From Bryobacterales bacterium (GTDB taxonomy: Bacteria; Acidobacteriota; Terriglobia; Bryobacterales; Bryobacteraceae), in NCBI GenBank assembly GCA_003487005.1, contig DNFG01000355.1:1-8422 (forward strand): DNA of 8,422 nucleotides, in the 5' to 3' direction. The notes below the pieces were generated by a model that did no database searches, was not told the origin of the DNA, and was given only the letters and a program-made list of their open reading frames with translations. How positions within the stretch are numbered: the stretch's first letter is position 1; the number at the start of each line of letters is the position of its first letter. Shown piece by piece: positions 5,422 to 8,422 of the stretch. The translations under genes and the position numbers were made by a program.

Positions 5422-6453
5422 TCAGGACATCATTGCGCGCTGGTGGACGACGAAGGCGTCGAGGGTGGGGCCTTTCTGGACGTTTCGGCGCTGGAGTCCG
5501 GCCATTTCGTCGATGCGCTGGGTGGCCTGGCGGAGCCAGTCGAAAGAGACGCGCTGGGCGAGGGCTTCGAGGGCGGGGCGGACATCGCGATTGCGGACTT
5601 CACCGGCGCCGTAGCGGAGGGTGAGGATGTCTTCGAGCAGCGAGTAGAGGATGCGAAAGGAGAGGTCCATCTTTTCGGACTTGCTGGCGATGAAGGACTC
5701 GGAGTGTTTGACCCAGGCGGCGAATCTGGTGGCGCCGGCGGCGGCTTCGAGGAGGGCGAGCATGGTGTCGCGGCGCTTTTTTTCGGCGGCGAGGTCGAGG
5801 GTGAGGGCGAGACCGGGGGAACCGGCGGCGAGGGCGAGGCGTTCGTCGAGATCGGCGAGATGGCGGGCGGCGGCGAAGGCGCGCATTTCGGCGTCGGAGA
5901 GGGGGGAGAGGTGGATCTGGATGGAGCGGGAGCGGATGGTGGGGGGCAGATCGTAGGCGTTTTCGGCGGTGAGGAGGAGGATGAGGTGGGGGGGCGGTTC
6001 CTCGAGGGTTTTGAGGATGGAGTCAGCGGCCTGCTGGCTGGTGCGGTCGAATTGGTCCACGAGGAAGACGCGATGGCGGCCGCTGAGGGGGAGGAGCTGG
6101 GCGCGTTCGCGGAGCTGGCGCATTTGCTGGATGGAGATCTGGCGCAGGGGGCCTTCGGGGCAGAAGGTGATGAAGTCGGGGTGGGAGGAGAAGAGGAGGG
6201 GGTCGTTGGAGCGTTTGTCGGAGGGCCATTTTTCGCGTTCGGCGATGAGGGCGCGGTTGGAATCGAGGGAGAGGTCGTCGGCTTCGATCCGTTCGGGGTG
6301 GTTGAGGAGGCGCTGGGCGAAGCGGCGGGCGAGGGTGGCCTTGCCGACGCCGTTGACGCCGGAGAGGAGGAGGGTCTGGGGGATGCGTTCGGTGGCGATC
6401 ATGGTCGCCAGGGCGTGCTGGGCGGAGAGATTGCCGAAGAAGTTATCGAACAT
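5422..6453 (-). CDS. holB: DNA polymerase III clamp-loader subunit delta prime
   Basis: The 343-residue protein is a DnaX/HolB-like AAA+ protein, the delta prime subunit that helps load the sliding clamp at the replication fork. It begins M-F-D-N-F-F-G-N. It has a P-loop-like segment G-V-N-G-V-G-K-A (32-39), the H-P-D-F...I-S-I-Q-Q-M-R-Q-L-R stretch (91-116), a Walker-B-like L-V-D-Q-F-D (131-136), L-K-T-L-E-E-P-P (147-154) and T-I-R-S-R-S (172-177) where the family usually has S-R-C. The degenerate P-loop (Ala39 for Ser/Thr) and altered Walker B fit a non-hydrolysing delta prime subunit better than DnaX tau/gamma. The four zinc-binding cysteines common in this family are absent. The start at 6453 overlaps the tmk end by 11 bp and has GGAG 8 nt upstream. 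The open frame continues to 6861, but that part only shadows tmk. Confidence 0.88.
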   Translation of the reverse strand: MFDNFFGNLSAQHALATMIATERIPQTLLLSGVNGVGKATLARRFAQRLLNHPERIEADDLSLDSNRALIAEREKWPSDKRSNDPLLFSSHPDFITFCPEGPLRQISIQQMRQLRERAQLLPLSGRHRVFLVDQFDRTSQQAADSILKTLEEPPPHLILLLTAENAYDLPPTIRSRSIQIHLSPLSDAEMRAFAAARHLADLDERLALAAGSPGLALTLDLAAEKKRRDTMLALLEAAAGATRFAAWVKHSESFIASKSEKMDLSFRILYSLLEDILTLRYGAGEVRNRDVRPALEALAQRVSFDWLRQATQRIDEMAGLQRRNVQKGPTLDAFVVHQRAMMS

Positions 6454-7096
6454 GGCGGGCTCTCCAGGTTTGGAAGGTGGACCAGACCGCCTGGAAGACG
6501 GCATCGAGGGAGCCGGAGCCATCGACGCGGCGGACGCGGACAGGTTCGCGTTCGGCGAGGGCGCGATAGGCATCGGCGACGCGGAGATAGAAGTCGCGCT
6601 GCTGGGAGTCCATGCGGTTGGCGGTATTGGCTTCGGCGGAGTTGCGGGCGCCGGCGCGGGCGAGGGCGAGGTCGACATCGACATCGACCCAGAGGGTGAG
6701 ATCGGGGCGGCGGCCGCGGCAGGCGATGGCGTCGAGGGACTGGACAACATCCTCGCCCAGTTGGCGGCCCCAGCCCTGGTAGGCGAGGGTGGAGTCGGTC
6801 CAGCGGTCGGAGAGGACGATTTCACCGCGGGCGATGGCGGGTTCGAGGATTTCGTCCACATTTTGGGCGCGGGCGGCGAAGTAGAGGAGGAGTTCGGCGC
6901 GGGGGCCGAGGGCGGCGTTGGCGGGGTCGAGGAGGATGGCGCGGATCTGGGCGCCGATGGGGGTGCCGCCGGGTTCGACGGTTTCGACGACGGTGTGACC
7001 GTGGGCGCGGAGGGCGGAGGCGAGACGGCGCATCTGGGTGGATTTGCCGCAGCCGTCGACGCCTTCGAAGGTAATAAAGAGGCCGCGCTCAGTCAT
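6443..7096 (-). CDS. tmk: Thymidylate kinase
   Basis: The 217-residue cytoplasmic enzyme phosphorylates dTMP to dTDP with ATP, an essential step in dTTP supply. It has the P-loop F-E-G-V-D-G-C-G-K-S-T (10-20), the nucleotide-binding E-P-G-G-T-P-I-G (41-48), the D-R-W-T-D-S-T-L-A-Y-Q-G signature (97-108) and a LID region with R161-M-D and F169-Y-L-R-V. Its length is typical of the family. It overlaps the upstream uracil-DNA glycosylase gene by 8 bp and the downstream holB by 11 bp, and it has no clear Shine-Dalgarno sequence, so its translation probably depends on the upstream gene. A tmk-holB pairing is common in bacteria. Confidence 0.96.
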   Translation of the reverse strand: MTERGLFITFEGVDGCGKSTQMRRLASALRAHGHTVVETVEPGGTPIGAQIRAILLDPANAALGPRAELLLYFAARAQNVDEILEPAIARGEIVLSDRWTDSTLAYQGWGRQLGEDVVQSLDAIACRGRRPDLTLWVDVDVDLALARAGARNSAEANTANRMDSQQRDFYLRVADAYRALAEREPVRVRRVDGSGSLDAVFQAVWSTFQTWRARHVR

Positions 7097-7880
7097 AGAC
7101 GTAGTGGAGGGCTTTCTTGAGGTCTTCCCAGGCTTCGCGTTTGGCGTTCTGGTTGTAGGGGCGAAGGAGGTACGAAGGATGGTAGGTGGGCATGACCTGG
7201 ATGTCGCGCCAGGTGTGCCACTGACCGCGGATTCGGGTGATGCCTTCCTTGAGGCCGAGGAGGGCCTTGGCGGCGGTGGCGCCGAGGCAGACGATGGCCT
7301 TGGGGCGGATGACCATCAACTGGCGGAAGAGGAACTGTCCGCAGATTTCCATTTCATCGGGGAGTGGGGTGCGATTCTCGGGGGGGCGGCATTTGACGAC
7401 GTTGGCGATGTAGACGTCGCCGCGGCGGATAGCCAGACCTTCTTTGGCGGCGGTGCCATCGATCATCTGGGTGAGCAGTTGACCGGCCCGGCCGACGAAG
7501 GGCATGCCTTGTGCATCTTCGTCGGCCCCGGGCCCTTCGCCTACAAACACGAGCCTCGCCTGTCCGTTCCCCGAACCGAAAACGATCCGGTTGCGGCCCT
7601 CGCACAAGCGACAGCGTTTGCAGTCACCGATATCATGTCGAATCTGATCGAGATTGTCATTATCGGGACCTATGGGAATGAGGGGGGGAGTCATCTGTTT
7701 TGGCGAAGGAATTGGGCTGAGAGGTGGTCGGGGATTTGCTGGAGAGGGAGATGAGGGAATGACTTGAGCGGGCCGCTGGGGCTGGACGGCGGGAGCGGGA
7801 GCGGAGGGATCGACGAGGAGGTCGCGGATGCCGAGGTCGCGGTAGAACTCGAGGTGGCGGCGGAGGGTATCGCGGTCCAT
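7089..7880 (-). CDS. Family 4 (iron-sulfur) uracil-DNA glycosylase with N-terminal extension
   Basis: The 263-residue enzyme removes uracil from DNA to start base-excision repair. Family-4 marks are G-E-G-P-G-A-D-E-D (114-122), [12 protein letters not shown] (125-136), [12 protein letters not shown] (161-172) and H-P-S-Y-L-L-R (234-240). Cysteines 87, 90, 164 and 180 have the spacing expected for the 4Fe-4S cluster. The first 86 residues are an extension: a charged helical piece (1-22), then a Pro/Ser-rich linker (about 23-70). The start at 7880 gives M-D-R-D-T-L, 10 nt after the coaBC stop. An AAAGGA lies rather far, about 15 nt upstream. ATG 7907 (17-bp overlap with coaBC) is an alternative but has no Shine-Dalgarno sequence. 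The frame upstream of that shadows coaBC. Confidence 0.92.
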   Translation of the reverse strand: MDRDTLRRHLEFYRDLGIRDLLVDPSAPAPAVQPQRPAQVIPSSPSPANPRPPLSPIPSPKQMTPPLIPIGPDNDNLDQIRHDIGDCKRCRLCEGRNRIVFGSGNGQARLVFVGEGPGADEDAQGMPFVGRAGQLLTQMIDGTAAKEGLAIRRGDVYIANVVKCRPPENRTPLPDEMEICGQFLFRQLMVIRPKAIVCLGATAAKALLGLKEGITRIRGQWHTWRDIQVMPTYHPSYLLRPYNQNAKREAWEDLKKALHYVYD

Positions 7881-7890
7881 GGCAGCCGCG

Positions 7891-8422
7891 TCAGGTCCTT
7901 TCGGCATGGAGTACGAGGCGGAGTTTGAGCGCCTGGTCGAGGATCTGGTCGGCGATCTGGCGTTTGGGGGCGAGGGGGAGGGGGAGAGTGTCGCCGGTGC
8001 GGGTGACAAGGACGACTTCGTTGTCGTCGCTTTCGAAGCCGACGCCGTCGCTGGAAGAGACGAGGTTGCCGACGACCATGTCGCAGTTTTTGCTTTTGAG
8101 TTTACGCCGGGCTTCGGCGACCATATTTTCGGTTTCGGCGGCGAAGCCGATGAGGAGGCGGTCCTGTTTGCGGCGGCCGAGTTCGGCGAGGATGTCGGGG
8201 GTGGGGTCGAATTCGAGGGAGAGGCGCATGGCGGTCTTTTTGACTTTTTGCGCGGGGATATCGGCGATGTGGTAGTCGGCGACAGCGGCGGTTTTGACGA
8301 TGATGGTGGCGGGGTCGAGGTGGTCCATAACGGCGTTGTACATCTCGACGGCGGTCTGGACGGGGACGAGAGTGACGCCTTCAGGGGGGGCGAGGGAGAC
8401 GGGGCCGCTGACGAGGATGACG
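7891..8422 (-). CDS. coaBC: CoaBC, C-terminal CoaB part (partial, runs off right edge)
   Basis: The visible 176 codons encode the phosphopantothenoylcysteine synthetase (CoaB) domain of the bifunctional CoaBC protein of coenzyme A synthesis. Reading in from the window edge gives V-I-L-V-S-G-P-V-S-L-A-P-P and then Q-T-A-V-E-M, upstream of and in frame with the ATG at 8343, so that ATG is internal. Further marks are K-T-A-A-V-A-D-Y with the lysine cluster Q-K-V-K-K, G-F-A-A-E-T-E-N, K-N-C-D-M-V-V-G-N and V-G-F-E-S-D-D-N-E-V-V-L. The CoaA-independent decarboxylase (CoaC) half would lie upstream, outside the window. It is the first visible gene of the operon coaBC-udg-tmk-holB. Its promoter is not in the window. 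Confidence 0.93.
   Translation of the reverse strand, partial: VILVSGPVSLAPPEGVTLVPVQTAVEMYNAVMDHLDPATIIVKTAAVADYHIADIPAQKVKKTAMRLSLEFDPTPDILAELGRRKQDRLLIGFAAETENMVAEARRKLKSKNCDMVVGNLVSSSDGVGFESDDNEVVLVTRTGDTLPLPLAPKRQIADQILDQALKLRLVLHAERT

Noticed and set aside
5329..6699. Plus-strand ORF of 456 codons opposite holB and tmk
   Set aside because: It has the same low-complexity Gly/Glu-rich composition and crosses two recognised genes, so it is an antisense shadow.
6454..6861. Upstream extension of the holB reading frame
   Set aside because: The residues are low-complexity Pro/Ser/Ala and lie within tmk. Family similarity begins at M-F-D-N at 6453.
7881..8009. Longer N-terminus for the uracil-DNA glycosylase
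   Set aside because: It overlaps the conserved coaBC C-terminus and is low-complexity Ser/Pro/Arg, with no ribosome-binding site.

Overview
The window looks like a piece of a GC-rich acidobacterial chromosome, probably from the Solibacter/Bryobacter side of the phylum. The main evidence is a PadR-type regulator followed directly by a very large MacB/FtsX-like permease with no ATPase partner. This pairing (the 'acidobacterial duplicated orphan permease', ADOP, and its PadR partner) is strongly associated with Acidobacteriota. Taxonomy is inferred from gene content only.

Left block (1-2086): a Gfo/Idh/MocA-family oxidoreductase (minus strand) and an FAH-family hydrolase/isomerase (plus strand) diverge from a 28-bp gap. 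The gap is a perfectly centred dyad: an ATTATAAT core supplies a consensus -10 on each strand, and 9-bp inverted arms contain both start codons. Both proteins have twin-arginine-like N-termini. Downstream of the oxidoreductase a 141-bp tandem duplication has copied its last 17 codons, the intergenic spacer and the start of the next gene, which is a secreted protein running off the left edge. This creates a 37-residue chimeric ORF: signal peptide joined to oxidoreductase tail.

Middle block (2087-5421): the ADOP permease and its PadR regulator (minus strand, 6 bp apart). They are preceded by a good sigma70-like promoter (TTGACG-17 bp-TACGAT) overlaid with three ATGT repeats about one helical turn apart and a 10-bp palindrome, which is a plausible autoregulatory operator. 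Sampled lines of this block have nearly equal G and C on the plus strand, whereas sampled flanking lines are strongly G-rich on that strand whichever way the genes point. This suggests a later insertion.

Right block (5422-8422): a tightly packed minus-strand housekeeping operon read right to left: coaBC (3' part; coenzyme A synthesis), family-4 uracil-DNA glycosylase, tmk (dTMP kinase) and holB (clamp-loader delta prime). Neighbours overlap by 8-11 bp or are 10 bp apart. Two GC-rich hairpins lie just after holB.

I see no RNA genes, CRISPR arrays, transposase genes or prophage genes.
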